From Prinia subflava (Eukaryota > Chordata > Aves > Passeriformes > Cisticolidae), in assembly GCF_021018805.1 (NCBI RefSeq), contig NC_086257.1, positions 14,380,693-14,444,692 on the forward strand: DNA of 64,000 bases. Reading direction: 5' to 3'. The first letter of the stretch is position 1; every line of letters starts with the position of its first letter. Shown one piece after another: positions 1 through 13,800 of the stretch. Below the pieces are notes generated by a model that saw only the letters and a program-made list of their open reading frames with translations, ran no database searches and had not been told where the DNA came from. The translations under genes were made by a program, and so were the position numbers.

Positions 1-3000
1 GATCATGGTGCTACCAAAGGCCACTGCAATGGAAGCCTCTGTAAATGTCTGAAGTTGTTTTCCTGTTTTTAAACAGATGTATCACTAAGGGGCTTTTTCT
101 AGCTGTGCCCTGGCTGTCTCCAGGACACACTTGGGTGCCCAGCGAGTGCCCTTTGTGCTCATGGCACATCCTTTGCCAAGAGCAGTGCTTAATTTTTCCC
201 AAAGCTAAATGTAGTTAATCACCTGCTCATCTCTTTGCATCTTCTGGGGCTCCCTCACTCTTTGCTGAGAAATGCAGATGTTTATGATGTTTTTGTCTCA
301 CTTGTGGCTTGGTGATTAATATTCTGCAAGTTGCTGAGCTTATGGGTACCGATTTCCTGCTCTACTTACTGTACTTAAGTCAGCTTGGTTTGTTTTTCTT
401 CCTCTTGCTAATATATCCACCTGGTGAGTTAATTGTGTAGGAAAACAGCCAGTGAAGACAGAAAATGCAGAAAATGTGACATCAAGCTCAGCTAGGAGTA
501 TTCTGCAGTTCGTTTCTGTGTTGGGAGAATGTAAAGGGCTGGATGGCAAAGTTTATTCTGCCAGAGGAATTTGTTTGTGATGATATTCCCTTGCTAAGGT
601 TCTGAATTGTGAGCAGGAGTGATAGGCTCTGTCCTAGCTTGATTTTATGGGTGCACAAATCATCATTCTTGAAGCTGAATAGATATTAATTTTAAAGATG
701 TGTCCCTCTCATCTTTGATATCTGTTGCTGTTCTGTGAATTGATGAGAATTCACACTTCATTTCTTCTTTTACCCGACAGGGAAAAAGATTTTACAAGAC
801 TAGATTAAAACCAAAATCTTGAGGAGAAGCATATGAGAGTGTTCTCCTACTTGCTGGGTAGCTCATTAGCAGGATAAGGTAGATCCTTGTTTACTGAGAG
901 CATCCAGACTTGCATCTCCAAGCAGACCATGTGAAACAGAATTTGGGACTTGGTACTTGGTTGCACACTTCCACTTTGTGTAAATAAATACCCAGTGAAT
1001 CATGAATTTGAGCAAGTCCCCAGGACCACCAGGCAGAAAGAAGGGTGTATTGGGATGGTTGTTTGAGTTTCTCCAGGGGAGAGTGCTCCAGTTCATGGAC
1101 AGCATCAGTGGTAGGAGTGAAGGAGACAGTGGCCTTCCCTTCCAGCACAGCCCTGTCTGCCACTGGTTTCTTGTCCTTAGCAGTCTGTACTAATTCTTCC
1201 TTCATCTTACTCTCTGAAATTGGATAATCTTAGTATCTCTTCTTATTGATCCCTGCCCATTCAGTCCCAGCTTGCCTTCTGTCTTCTTCCTTTTCCCACA
1301 TTTCCTTTTGTCTCTTTGGTTGGTGGTCCAACTTTATCTCATTTGTATTCAAATTGGCCAACTCATCCATTTTGTCAGGATCCAGCAGAGAAGATAGATG
1401 AAAAGAAATCTCTCTGCTGTCAATTCAAAGCAGTCCTGGCACAGCCTGTAACCATCCAGAGTTGAAATTGCCAGGAATTTGTTCACTGGAATGCATTCAG
1501 TTTGGACAGAATCAGTAGGAAATAACAGCTCTTGAACTATAGCACATCTCCCCTGTACTCATGTGTGAACTGCTCATTTTCACAGATCATCAGCTTAGCT
1601 AAAGCTTGGGTGAATATTCTTTACTCTGAAGAATGAGGATGAGGGATGTTTCTGTGGGAAAACTTCACCAGAATTAACATATTTTTCTTATATTTTTTCC
1701 TGGAAATGCCTGAGCTGTCATTGCTGAAAGTTTCCGGGTGAATTCATCTTGAAATAGTTGAAATTATTAGTTTAATGGTTAAAACTTGGCAAAGTTATAA
1801 GCGTGTGAAAACAGGGTTATCACGGGATTTGTCAGACAACCTTAATAATAGTTTCACCTACAACAGCAAAATTTGGTAATGCAATGTAATTCTGAGGCAT
1901 CAGCATTGCACGGATGAGCACCATTAGATAAATGGGACCTAAGAGAGTGCAAAACACCAGGAGTACCCTGGTACTTAATGCCCTGGATCTGTTCTGTATT
2001 CAAAAGGGTCTGAACAGAATCACAAAGTGGAAAGCAGCTCCCAAGATGTGTGTGCAGCAAAACCCGTGCTGTGTGCGGGTAGTCCCCAGCACTGTCACAC
2101 CTCAGCCTCGTCGCCTGGCCCACTCTTCCACCTCCCAGCTTGGATTTGAGCAAAATTTGTGGCAGTGCCAAACTGATGGATCACCATCCCATTTTCTAAA
2201 ATGTCCTTCCTGACAGCATAGGCTGTGCCAGCAAATCTAACAGAGAACGTCCAGGATAGCAACTCCAGGCCATTTATCAAGTCCATCTAAGGCTTGCAAG
2301 ATAGAATTTCTCACTTCTCCCAGTGATTGTGCCAGGAGTAGAAGAATCCATCCCCAGCAGGTGTCCTCCTGCATACCCATGTCCTCCTCTCAAGTGTATT
2401 GAACCAATTAATCGTGGACCCCATATGTCAGTTTAGCCTATCCTTGCTCAACAGATGGAAGAGAAAGTGTGGGACAAAATAAGTTCATCCCTCCTAATCA
2501 TGTACAACCTTCCTTGCTCAGTTTTTTGTCAGTTTATTGAGTTGCCATTGCTCTGCCTTGTTACAGATAACATTGACTTCATATGAGTTTTGGTGTTCAA
2601 ATGGGATGTGTGTGAAAATGTGATAGTAGAAGAGGAGGAATGGCTGTAGCAAAGAGAAGAGACTGTGAGTTTACAGCTGGGGAGCTGCCTGAGGCTGCAG
2701 GGAGAATGTTGCAGGCTCTTCTGCAATTCCATCTTCAGCTTACAAGCTGGAGTAAGGAAGAGCTATGGACTCCTCAGTGATGTATCACAGGATACTGTGA
2801 AAATGCTCTGAGCTTTAAGGCATTTGCTAACTGCTAGAGATCAGAATGAGACCTAATATTTCCCTACTTCTCCATTTCCAATTACTGTCAAGAGGCCTTG
2901 GTCCTGGCCTGCTCCCATATTTTCCAAAACCCTCTGCAGGGAGGAGATTCCATGAGTCATCCCAGTCATGGTGACAAGCCGAGGCTGCACAGAAGTGTTG

Positions 3001-6000
3001 GAAGTGCTTTGCTGTGGCAGTAGCTCACAACTTGCTTCTTGCTGCAGGGACCCAGCATTGCAGTGGGATAACACCAGTGGGAAAAGCAGAGCTGCTTCCA
3101 CTTGCTTTCCCTGTTAAATGGGCTGAGATGTGCAGGGCGCTTCGGGCAGTTCAGCCCGGGCTCTCCTTCCATTGGGCTCCACTTTGGGAACATCGCTGCC
3201 AAGACAACCAGACAGCTTTTGCATATGTCTGATAGTTTGGGCAGGCAGTTGTCATGGTTATGAGTGCTGCAGAAGAACCAAAATAGATGTATAGAAAGAT
3301 GGTGATGGAAGCTGGCACATATCCTGTCTTTTCTGTGTATGAGCTGACAGGATGTGGCATGGAGGAACCACCTGTGCCCTGGCTCCCTCCTGCTCCCTCA
3401 AAGTCAGGGCTAGCCATGCATTTGGCCTTCACTGCTGCAAGTGGCAAAAGGAGCTGAACTGTCTGAAAAAGGCGAAGTGAAGTTTTTCTGCGGGAAAAAA
3501 ATAGACAAGTGAAGATGTTAATTTGTGAGGAGAAGCTCATTTCTTGAGTTTTAGATTGCAGGGTATGAAAAATCTCAGTGTGTGAGAGTGCAAAACTTTC
3601 TTTCTCCTTCACTTATTTCTTTTTTCCTTCTTGAGGAAAAATACAAACCCATAACACTACCTTCTGTCCTCTAAAACTGTCAAATGCTATTTTTTTAACA
3701 ATGTCTTTTTTACTGCTTCTCATCATCACAAAACCTTTCCTTGGGTTTTGCTCTACAAATGCATCAAAACTGAGTGGCATGGGGAGTTCCACTGAAGAAC
3801 CATGAGCTGCTCTTCCCTGGATGTCTGCTTCTGGTGGCCAGCTGAGCCCAGAGGGGAAACAGAGTTCTTCCTTGGCTCCTGCTGCAAAGGCCCATTGGAA
3901 TCCTGGAGAAACCTGTGCAGCTGCAGCACTTTGTGATTCTCAGTCACAAGCTCCTGAGAGCTAAAAGGCAGATTGGTTTGTCTGTGCAGGAGGCAGGTGG
4001 GCAGATGTGCAGCAGAGAGGCTGCCTAAGTCCATTTTCTGCTTTGGATTTGCAACTAACCTGGAGGGGAAGGAAGTCAGAAGACACAAAGCAAATGCATC
4101 AGGAGGAGGTGGTGGAGAGTTTTAGTCAATGATGTTGCAGGGTTTTGTTCAGAACCTTGGTCAAACTCTGCAGCCAGGTCCTCACAGGATTCCAAGAAAC
4201 AGAATTTTGATTGAATTCAGGATACCAACATCAGGTCTTGCATATAAAATAAGCAAATACCTTGTTTTACTCTCTTTCCTCTGCCCTCTTTTTGCTACAG
4301 AACTGAAAGCTACCTGGACATCTGTTTGTGACACCATGGGATAAAGGGTAAAACCAGAGGGGTTATTCTTAATGCTTTTTAGCCCAGATCTCCCTTTTGA
4401 AAGCCTCTTACGGCAGGGTTTTAAATTGGTTTAGGGACAGAGCCTGAGTGTGATAAGATGTTAGTTAACACGATGGGATAATCAAGTCACTTTGATTTCT
4501 CCCCAGGCAAACCTCTCTGCAGTCTATTAAAATGAAATATGATGCCACTGCTGTTTCCCTCAGCTGTAGTCAAGGAGATATTTGTTTTAATTCAGTACAA
4601 GATTGCCCCACAGGCTCCGATTTCTACTATCCATATTGATGTTTGTAATTTATTGCCCTTTTACAATACACACTAAAAGGATGTTGTATTTGCCAAACTG
4701 GCTTTTGAGAACTTTATCTCTGAATCAGTCTGTATAGGATACACTGAAACTGTTCTCTCTGTCGTTAATGTTCTGTGTCATACAGTATTAACACAGGCTC
4801 CATTCGTTTTACAGGCAGCCTTGGGTTTAGTAAGGGACACAAATAGAATACAACATAGTCACAGAATATAATTATATTATCCTGGGTATGATGGAAACAA
4901 AGACACCCTCTTGTCCCAGCTTACATAAATGTTCAATATGTTTCTGATCAGCTGGCACTTCACCTTCAGCTGAGAGGGTACAAGTGACCACACCACAAAT
5001 AAATGCATTACTGTCATGTTCCATCCTGCAGGGATGCATTTCTTTAGAAGGTGCGTAATTTATGAGGCGTGTTGGGACAAAAGATGCTGCAGAAGTGCAA
5101 GAGCCTATTTTCAGCTCACAGTTTAAGCAGACCCATGAAAACTGAAGCAATCTGAAGGTTACAGGCACTGGTGCCAGGTGAAGCTGTGCTCAGGGCAGCC
5201 CACAGGTCAGAGTAGTGGTGCAGGCAGCTCCATCAACAATTATCTAATACATTTTCTAGTTGGCAAATCTGAGTTTCACAGAACTAGACTTTTTCAAAGG
5301 GAGAATGACAAATTGATGAGATGTTACAATATTTCAATTAGATGAAGTGAAACAAAGTTTTCATTTTGACATTGATATGTCATAACATTATGATTTGATT
5401 GAAAATGCCCTTTCTGGTATGACAGATTCCACTTTCATTTCTCCCTTTCCTGATTTTTTTTGACTACTTAATACATCAATATCTTACCCTGCTTTGAACT
5501 GAGAACATTCTAGATATTTCCAGAAGAAGAAAATTTTCCTAGCAAGGCTGTTGGTTCAGTCCTACTGTCTTGTGTCTTGATTCTTCAATATCCACCACCT
5601 CTTTGGATCCAAAGAATTATTGCAACTAAATCTTGTGTAACATTTTATATTTCTTAAGGCTGAAAAGAAAGGTGAAAGAAAGGTAAAAGCAGAATTTTTG
5701 GATGGAAAAAGAGCTGCTAAACTAATTTGGATCATACTCCTTTGAGACATGGCTGAGGATTTATAGTTGGATCTCATTGTACCTCAGTTTGTTTGAGATA
5801 CTTCAGTGAAGCATTTGAAGCATAAAACTCCTTCATCTTTCTTACCCATCACCTCTTATTCTTGCCAGACTCAAAGGCTTGGCTTATTAGAAAAATACAA
5901 TAAAAGACTAATTGCAAAGAATGGGAGATTTTAATTACTTCATTTACATATAGAGAATTAGTCTAAAATCAATATTATGTTGTCAGTAATGAAAATTAGC

Positions 6001-9000
6001 TCAGTGGGTTTTTTCTGGGTTTTCATGTCAAGGAAATATAAGTTTAAACAATGCAGTTTGGAATACTCTTTGGAATTACTTTCCTCTTCTTCCCTTAGCG
6101 ACTCATCCTTGGCTATTTCAAGACTTTTTTTCCCCATTTGAGAATAAAGGGAACTTCTTATATTTTCTTTGAACTTGTGGCAAAAAGTCAGTTTTATCTA
6201 CAAATCCAGTTGTCAGATGGTATTGGGGAGGGACAGTGTTGTGCACTGAGAGTCTAAAGTCAAGACTGAGATAGAAACACTAAAAACCAAAACCATGTTG
6301 GCTGTTGTGGAGGAACAGTGTCGTCTTCCCTGGATATGGCCACTGCTGGTGCCTGGAGAGGCAAACAGACACATCTTGAAGATTGGCCTCAATAAATTGG
6401 AGCCATTAATCTTTCATCACCCTGTGAGCAATACCTGGTATAAATTACCAAGCAGAACATCACTAAAGTGGCACACAATTTGCAGAAGTTATTTATTATC
6501 TGAAATTACCTTTACTGCAGAAGCTGTTGCAATAGACTTTTCTCTCTTCATGTGGGGCTCCCTCTCCCTCCCAGGTTAAACCAAGTGGCAGAGTGAAGTG
6601 CTGTCCCAGCAGCAGGACACTTCCCATGGTGTGCTGGCCATGCCTTTGGCACACAGCAAGTGTTGGCAAGGGTCTACACCACCCCATCAGTCCTTCTTGG
6701 TGAGCCTGGAGGGCAGCCAGCTCCCCTCCCTGCCTTGGGGAAGGATAAACTGTGGTTTATCCTGTGTCTCTTTGTACATGTGTGTAATGCCATGCATGTT
6801 AATGCCTCTGCCCAAATAACAGGAGATTCCTGTAATTTTCACAGAGGTCTCAGGAGATGTTTTAGTGCTCCTGGAAGTCCCCAGAATTACTGCCAGTTGA
6901 TGATCCTTTGGGATGGGATGTGTGTTTGCTCCCTGCATTTCCATCTTACCAGCCCCTCTGGGTGCTCTATTCCTTCTCATCCACTGCTAGCCAAGAATCC
7001 CAGTTCTCCATTAAAGCTACTTCCCTATTTAAAATACAAGATTAAAAAGAAGTCATAAAGAGCCTAGAACTCCCACTTGGTGAAAATGAGAGTTATATAA
7101 AGCATTCAAGTGAATGGACAAAATGGAAGAGAAGAAGCTTTGATGACCTCAAGTGGGTAAAAGAAGTTGCTTTGAATGGTCAGTGATTCAGTTCTCTTCC
7201 AGAGGCTTGATCCAGCCATTGGATTTAGAGTCTCCTTGTTTAAGGAGATGTTCAGAGCACAAGGAGTGTATGAAACTGCTACAGACTTTTGGTTGAAGAG
7301 ATGCGAAGAGCTTGTTTTACTTCATATGTGGAAAATGTCTTACCCCAAATGGTCTTAGTAAGGACATTCCTTTCCTGGTTATGTCTCTGCTCCGTGTTGG
7401 ACCTGACTCCACTTGCCCTTCACACCATCTCTGTCCCCCTGCACAGTGGGGTGGAGCCTCCTGTGGAACTGCTGTAACTTTGGCACTGTGGTCAGATGGG
7501 AAGGGCCCTCCTGCTTCTCCCTTTGAAAATGAGCTTCACTTGCACTTCTGAGAGATGGAAATTCATGTTTCTCTGGGTCACCCTTCAACAACCCCAGAAC
7601 TGGAGCAGCTGGTTTGCATACATCCGTGTGTACTCAGTTCATGCTCCTGGATTTGAAATACAAGGGGGAAGTGAGTGGACAGGAGTGAAATCTGAGTTCC
7701 TGGAGAATGTAAAGGCTGTTTAAAGAGTTGCTGTTCCATTATAGTGATAGTGATCAAGTGTAAACTGAGAGATGTTGTGGTTCTGCACAGCTGCTGCTAT
7801 ACAGAATTTGTATAGTTCTCATTTGAAGTTATGTGAATGTGGACTCCCCATGTACTGCACCTCAAGATTTCTGCAGCACTTTGGCCCAGCTGTCTAGCAG
7901 CTGTTTTTGCAGGTCTCTCTTGCAGCCATCCCTCAAATTCTGGCAATTTGACATGCACAGTATTGTTTTAGATTCATCACGCATTGCAGGAACGTTTTCC
8001 AGTCGTGATACACTCTGGCTAGTTTTACAGTGTCCAAGCTTAAAGGCATAAAGAAAACAAAACCTTCTTAAACACAAAGATATTTATTTAGTTGTGTGTC
8101 AAGAAGAATAATTTTTCATCCTGCATACATACATAATAAAGGTCAGCAAAACAGAACAGTATCTCTTTTCATGGCTGATTCATCACTGACATGAACATTG
8201 TTCCTTTTCCTGCTCAGGGAAGAGATAGCTCAGCCTTTGGTCTTCAGCGTGCTGGGGATGGAAAAGCCCTCAGAAGTCCATAATCTCTCTTATTTTTAGC
8301 CCTATCTGCATTGTGAGAAGGGTCCTGCAGGTTTTTCTGTATCAGGCTGCCTGTTAAACTTCATTGAAGGTCATGATTTCTGTCCCACTTCTCCTAGAGG
8401 CCTTTCTGCTTTGTGGTGGATCTACACCTATCTGCACACAGGTGTTGGTGTTCCCTGCCAGGATGAAACTTGGCATGCATGAGGTCTTCAAGAATGATAA
8501 CCACAAATCTAAGAAAAGCCAGCTGGTTCCCCTTGGGATCTGACCTGGCCTACAACTGCTGGGGTTGATGGAGGCTGTGAATTACCCACTGACCACCCCA
8601 GTGGTTTAACTGGGCAGAAATGAGTAAGAGATCTAAAGAAGGAGTGTGTCTCAGAGTGGGGAATACAGACATTAGGTGCTTTGATCTCACCTGTAATGAG
8701 ACATCTAAGTGTCTGAGGAATAAATGGTGGGTTAGGATACATACCATGTTCTTCATGTCTACTTTTCATGATTACAAATAACTATGTCACTGACTTTATT
8801 AGATATAGATTCACAGACTATCCACTCAGAGTCACACAAAATGTTTCTATAAAAGATCAAACTTACAGGACATAATAGAAGATGCCAAAGACCACAATAA
8901 CAGTGTTAATTTTATGACTACAGAGGATAGAAATGAGACATCACGTTCAAACTTTGCATAAAGAAACAATATTTTTCTATAAATGCAAACCAAAGCTCAG

Positions 9001-9395
9001 AACATTTTGACTGAATATTATTTAGTGGCTCTTGTTCTCTCCCAAACAGGATGTTCCAAACACAGACAGATCCATTATCTAGAAAAATACATCCGCCCCT
9101 TCTGTTCATAAAATATACAATTCCTCAGTCATCATTCACATGCGTTCTATATTACATTGATTTCCTTGTCTGCAGTTGATGAAAATGGTTCCATTCAGGC
9201 TGTATTTGAGAGGAGAAACAAGGACAGACATATGAACAGAACTGAGCTCATGTAGCGAGCCATAATCCACACTAATGCCCAGAATTTTGTAGAAGTACAG
9301 CTCAACTATGTCTATGTAGACCAACATGATACCAAAAGTTTTGTTAATTAAACCAATGACAGTCTCCTGTGTTACAATATTTATTAATCTCTAAT
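1..9395 (+). other. FGF12: FGF12 intron 3, first part in window
   Basis: No exon, transposon or RNA gene was recognised here. Open frames on both strands are short (the longest about 153 codons at 3151-3612, minus), without known domains or conserved features, and I treat them as chance. Base composition is mixed, with T-rich stretches. Assignment to the intron follows from the in-frame FGF12 exon downstream and the absence of any other gene signal between. Confidence 0.7.
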
Positions 9396-9411
9396 AAAAA
9401 AAAAAAAAAAA
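9396..9411 (+). repeat. Poly(A) run (16 A)
   Basis: A homopolymer of 16 A preceded by CTAAT. No retroposed sequence with a recognisable body precedes it, so it is more likely a simple repeat than a retrogene tail. Confidence 0.8.
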
Positions 9412-10800
9412 GCTGAATGTATCCATGCACTGCAAACAATTTTATGAATTTTGAATTAATTAACTCTCAACCTACCATATATTGCTGGAGGGAAATGATG
9501 ACTTCATCTATTCTATATCGCATATGTTTTAAGTCCTGGTCTTCCTGAGTGTCAGTGGGCAGGTAGCCATTCCTTATTTGCTGGAGACAAATGGTTTATG
9601 AATAGAACATGAAAGCATAAGTAAAGCTGGGGAAAGGCTCTTAATAGGTACTGCCAGAAGCTGTTTGCTAAGTGAAAAAAAAATAAGGAAAAGTAACCAA
9701 AAATATCATCTCAAGTAACAGTCTGCGTTGAGGAGGAGCTGTGTGATACATGAGGATAATCCTTTGGGATTGATGTCCAGTTACTCTCATGGTCAGGACT
9801 GTTTTCATCTCTCATTTTTCTCTCCCCATCTTCCAGGAAATAGGTCAGCTTAGGTCTTTGCCCAGCTCATCTCCACAGACCCTGTGTGGGGTCCTCCTGT
9901 CTGTCATGAAGCAGATTTCCACCCTTTAAAAGCAAAGTGATAAGGAGTAGCTGGAAAATCATTCTTTTCTTGGTGTCACATCAGCATGAGAGTCTGGGGA
10001 CAGCTGATGAGAGGGGGTGCCCAATCTCTGCTAGAGAATCCAAATCTGGGGGAGCATGGAGACCCAGACCCACACCACAGACATCCCACTGGAACCCTGT
10101 ACATTTTCAGGGTACAGGGTTATTTTGATTTTCATGAAGCACTTCTCAGTGGTATAAGTTTCTTTTAAGCTTTGGAAATTTTTTTAGGCAATGCTACACT
10201 TTGCTTATTTATCAATCCTTAGATTCACCAAAGAATTGTTTGAGAACATGAGGTGTGAATGTACTGTGGAGGTGCAAGTCAGACAAACCCTCCCTTCTCA
10301 GGCAGGCAGGGCTGGCTGTAGCTGTGGTGAGGATGGGGACAGGAGAACGGGTGCACAGTCACGGAGAATCCACGTATGACCTCCCTCCTTGCCACCTTAA
10401 TCCATCCAGGCTGTGTCCAACCTGGAGAGCACGTCTGGGGACCTGCCCTTGGCCTGTCCTCACCTGCTGATGGAAGGCTGAAAAGGGATGGAGGATCTTC
10501 CTTGCAAAGCCCCTGTGTGACTCATGGGAGGCCAGAGGGAGAGAGCTGAAGGCACTGTGGATAAACACAGTGCCCTGCTAGTATGTGTAGGTGTTTTCCA
10601 GGGAGGATTTGGGAAGATTTCCCATGGGAGACATTCAGCCACCTGTGCAGGCTGTGATTCTGAAACCCTTCCTGTCAGCCCTCAGATGGGAGAGATCACA
10701 GGCAGTTCATTTGATGTTTGAATCAAATGAGGCTACATTTAATAAAGCAGATTCAGGGAGTGTTGCAGGCCCCCTTCTGCTGCTGCTGCCTCTGGGTTTG

Positions 10801-10829
10801 TTGTCAAGGTTGTTTAACAACCTTGACAA
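10801..10829. repeat. 29-bp near-perfect palindrome
   Basis: TTGTCAAGGTTGTT (10801-10814) is followed by one central T and then its exact reverse complement AACAACCTTGACAA (10816-10829). The symmetry is too close for an RNA hairpin loop, so it would act as DNA (cruciform or dimeric protein site) or reflect a duplication event. Each arm contains TCAAGGT, resembling the extended half-site TCAAGGTCA of ERR/SF1-type nuclear receptors. Confidence 0.85.
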
Positions 10830-13800
10830 ATGTTCTTAATAAGTGACAGGCTGCCTTGGCAGGGTTTCCATGCACATCAAACATGCTGCTGGAGGTTAAT
10901 CCAGCCGTCCCACTCCTGCTTGGGAGAACTCTCAGACACAGCCTCATGTTTTGCAGGATCAGGGCTGCCTTGCAGTGGGGATGTCCATGTCAGGGTCCTG
11001 TGGACGCAAATGGCAGGGTCTGATGGAGTGATAACATTTCTTCACTTTTTTTTGTTTGTTTTTTGTCCTTGCAGCTGCGACATGTCAGGGCAAACGTGCC
11101 AGTGTCATTTTCCATCCTTGGTCTGCGTGTGAGATTTTTTTATGATGGCCCTTTATAGGCCACATTATCTTCCCTTCTATTACTTAAAAATCTATTACCT
11201 TTTTATGCATCAGTTCAATCTCCTTTTCTGCAATGAACTGCTTTGTGGTAGGACGTGGAGGTTCAAAAATGCTATGTCTGTGGATTTGGCTTCCCCAGGA
11301 GGTGAATTGATTCAGTGACTTTTTGTTTAATCCAACCTTTAAATTTTAAGGCTACAGAGGAAATTTTCATCAAGGCAAGTTATGCCTTTAATGCCTTGGT
11401 GGGAACACTTACATGCTCTCTGAAGCAGCTTGTGCTGCTCTGAGACAGGAGATTTTATTGGAAACCCCCCCGGTCATATCTGATGTGGCAACTCCTATGT
11501 ATAGCAAAAGAACTTGGATGCAAAAAAATAATCTGTGTCTGGACTTGTCTGTATCCAATACAGATATTAACTGGGACTCCCTGATGGCAAATAAAAATGG
11601 GGAAATACAGTCTGAAGAAGTCCTTGATGGTTTTGACAGTTTGTGCCCTTTTAGACATGAAAAAGATTTTCTGATCTGTCAGGATCAATACTGAGCTGAG
11701 CTCTGCACAACTGGTTGCACCATCTTTCATTAGCAGAGCACCCAGTGGAAGTGATTTGAAATGATCATGTCTCTAGATTTTTGAAATTATTTTTCCCTTC
11801 CTCCCCTGCCCTTGATTCAGTAATCAATATCCTCTTGGTCTCAACAGAACCCAAATATTAGTTGCAGATAATGATAAAAATCATCAAAAGCTCAAGGAGC
11901 ACATGTTTCCTTCTGTTCTGTGCAGACAGCCAGTGCCTGGCATCAGGCACTGTTGGCCCAGCTGCAGACTCAGATTGGTGGAGGATGAGAAGCAGCATCC
12001 CTGCTCCTCTCTGCAGGGCTCTCAGCTCTGCCATCTTAGGTTCATTGCTATAATTCATCTACTGCTTAAGTCTGCAAGAATTCTGTTGAACAGAGACATT
12101 GTAGTATGTGTTTGCCTGTGCAAATACATGCTTAGTGCACTTAAAAAGGGAAATTTTTAGTGGCTGGAATTGGTTTGATCAGTAATTGGATTTACAGCCC
12201 TTGTGACAGGAGTGCCCATGTAGCATATATGAATACCTGTACGTGTTTCCCTGACTTCCACAGAGCCTGTCCACTCATATGCTAGTGATAGCTCCTGTTT
12301 CAGTCTCAAAATTAGGATTTAGCAGCCGTGGCAGAGAAGCAGTGAGGATTCTGTTACTGAGAATTAAATTACTTTCTGGAATAAGCTGTGGTGAAATGGT
12401 CCCCAGCACCCTGTGAGGCAGTGGCATGCATAATTAAAAACCAAACTACTCGTGTCAAGTAAATGAACAGAGCATGTCTTGTCAGCTTCCTCTTTTGTCT
12501 TTTTATTTTTTGTTACTGTATATCAATTCTTGCTTTGGAGTTCACAAAACTCAGTCATTTGTGGTGTCTCTCTCATCATTAGTATGGCAAACACTGCAAG
12601 AATCATCTTTCTTGTATTAATAAAAAACCAAAGCACAGTACCTACCAGACTACCAGACTAATTAACCAACTCCCAGTATTCCCATCTCATCTCGTAGCTT
12701 GTCCACTCAGACTTGACAAAAAAAACCTCTTCGGCAGATAAGATTGAGGTAATCTGCCAACCCTTCCCTTCTGTGTGTTGTTGGATAATTTTACTCTCTG
12801 TGGCATTCCCTGGCCCACTTTCCCCAGCTGTTTGCACTGGATGCATGGTAACTTATTCCCAGGCCATTTTCTGGAGCCAACAGTCTGATTCCCCTGAGGT
12901 TGTTGAGGTGCTGACAGCTCTCCTGGAAGCAGAACAGAGGAAAGAGCAAGACAAGTGTGGTTTCTTTCATCCTTGTGCAGTCCTCCAAAATTATCCTGGC
13001 AGGTCTTACATCCTCTTACATCCTGCTGGCATCCAGGGCAGGCAGTGCTTGATCCCATGGTCTAAAACCATCACCACTGGGCTTCACCGTGACACTCGGG
13101 TTATTTCAAGGACCTTGACCCAAAGAAACACACAGCTAATTGCCATGGTGTGACAGAGCCACAGGAGCACCTTTCACAGCCCAGGTGAGGGGGCAGGGGC
13201 TCTGCAGGCTCAGCAGCCTGACTTTGCTACAGCAATTTGGACACGAGTCTACCTACAGACCTGGCTGGACTGGGTACAGGAGAATACTGCCTGTTGCATG
13301 GGCTTGAAACTCACCCAGATTCCTCTTACACAGCTCTCAAGAACATGGTCTCTCTCTGGTGTCTCCAGTCCTTCTGCTTGCCACCTGTGCCTTCAGCCCA
13401 GGAAAAAGGTGAAACTTGAGCCAAGGAGAGAAAAAAATGCAAATAGACGAATCTCAGGTGATGGGTGGGGAAGAATCCAAATTTCTCATCAGTCCTGCAT
13501 GTCCCCTAATATTGCTCAGAATCTCATAGAAATTTTTCTTATCCTGAAAATCAATAGAAGCTAATTAAGCAGAGGTTACAAAGGGTCCTTGCTGATAAGC
13601 CAAATAGGCTCTTGGCTGCCTTGCATTTACCTGCCAGGCTCATTAACAAAATCTGAACTGGTTCCAAGGACCTGCTTGCTGCTTCCCCTCGGGGCTTGCC
13701 CTTCCTCTCAGCTCTCCTAGCCCACCTCTGTCAAACAGAGCACTTTAAGAAAATCACTTAGCTAGGCAGCTTTCAAACTCTCTCTCAAAGGAGAGCTGAA

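Noticed and set aside
11413..11694. 93-codon + strand frame with acidic, gene-like composition
   Set aside because: I matched it to no family, and the flanks show no exon-type splice boundaries in consistent phase.
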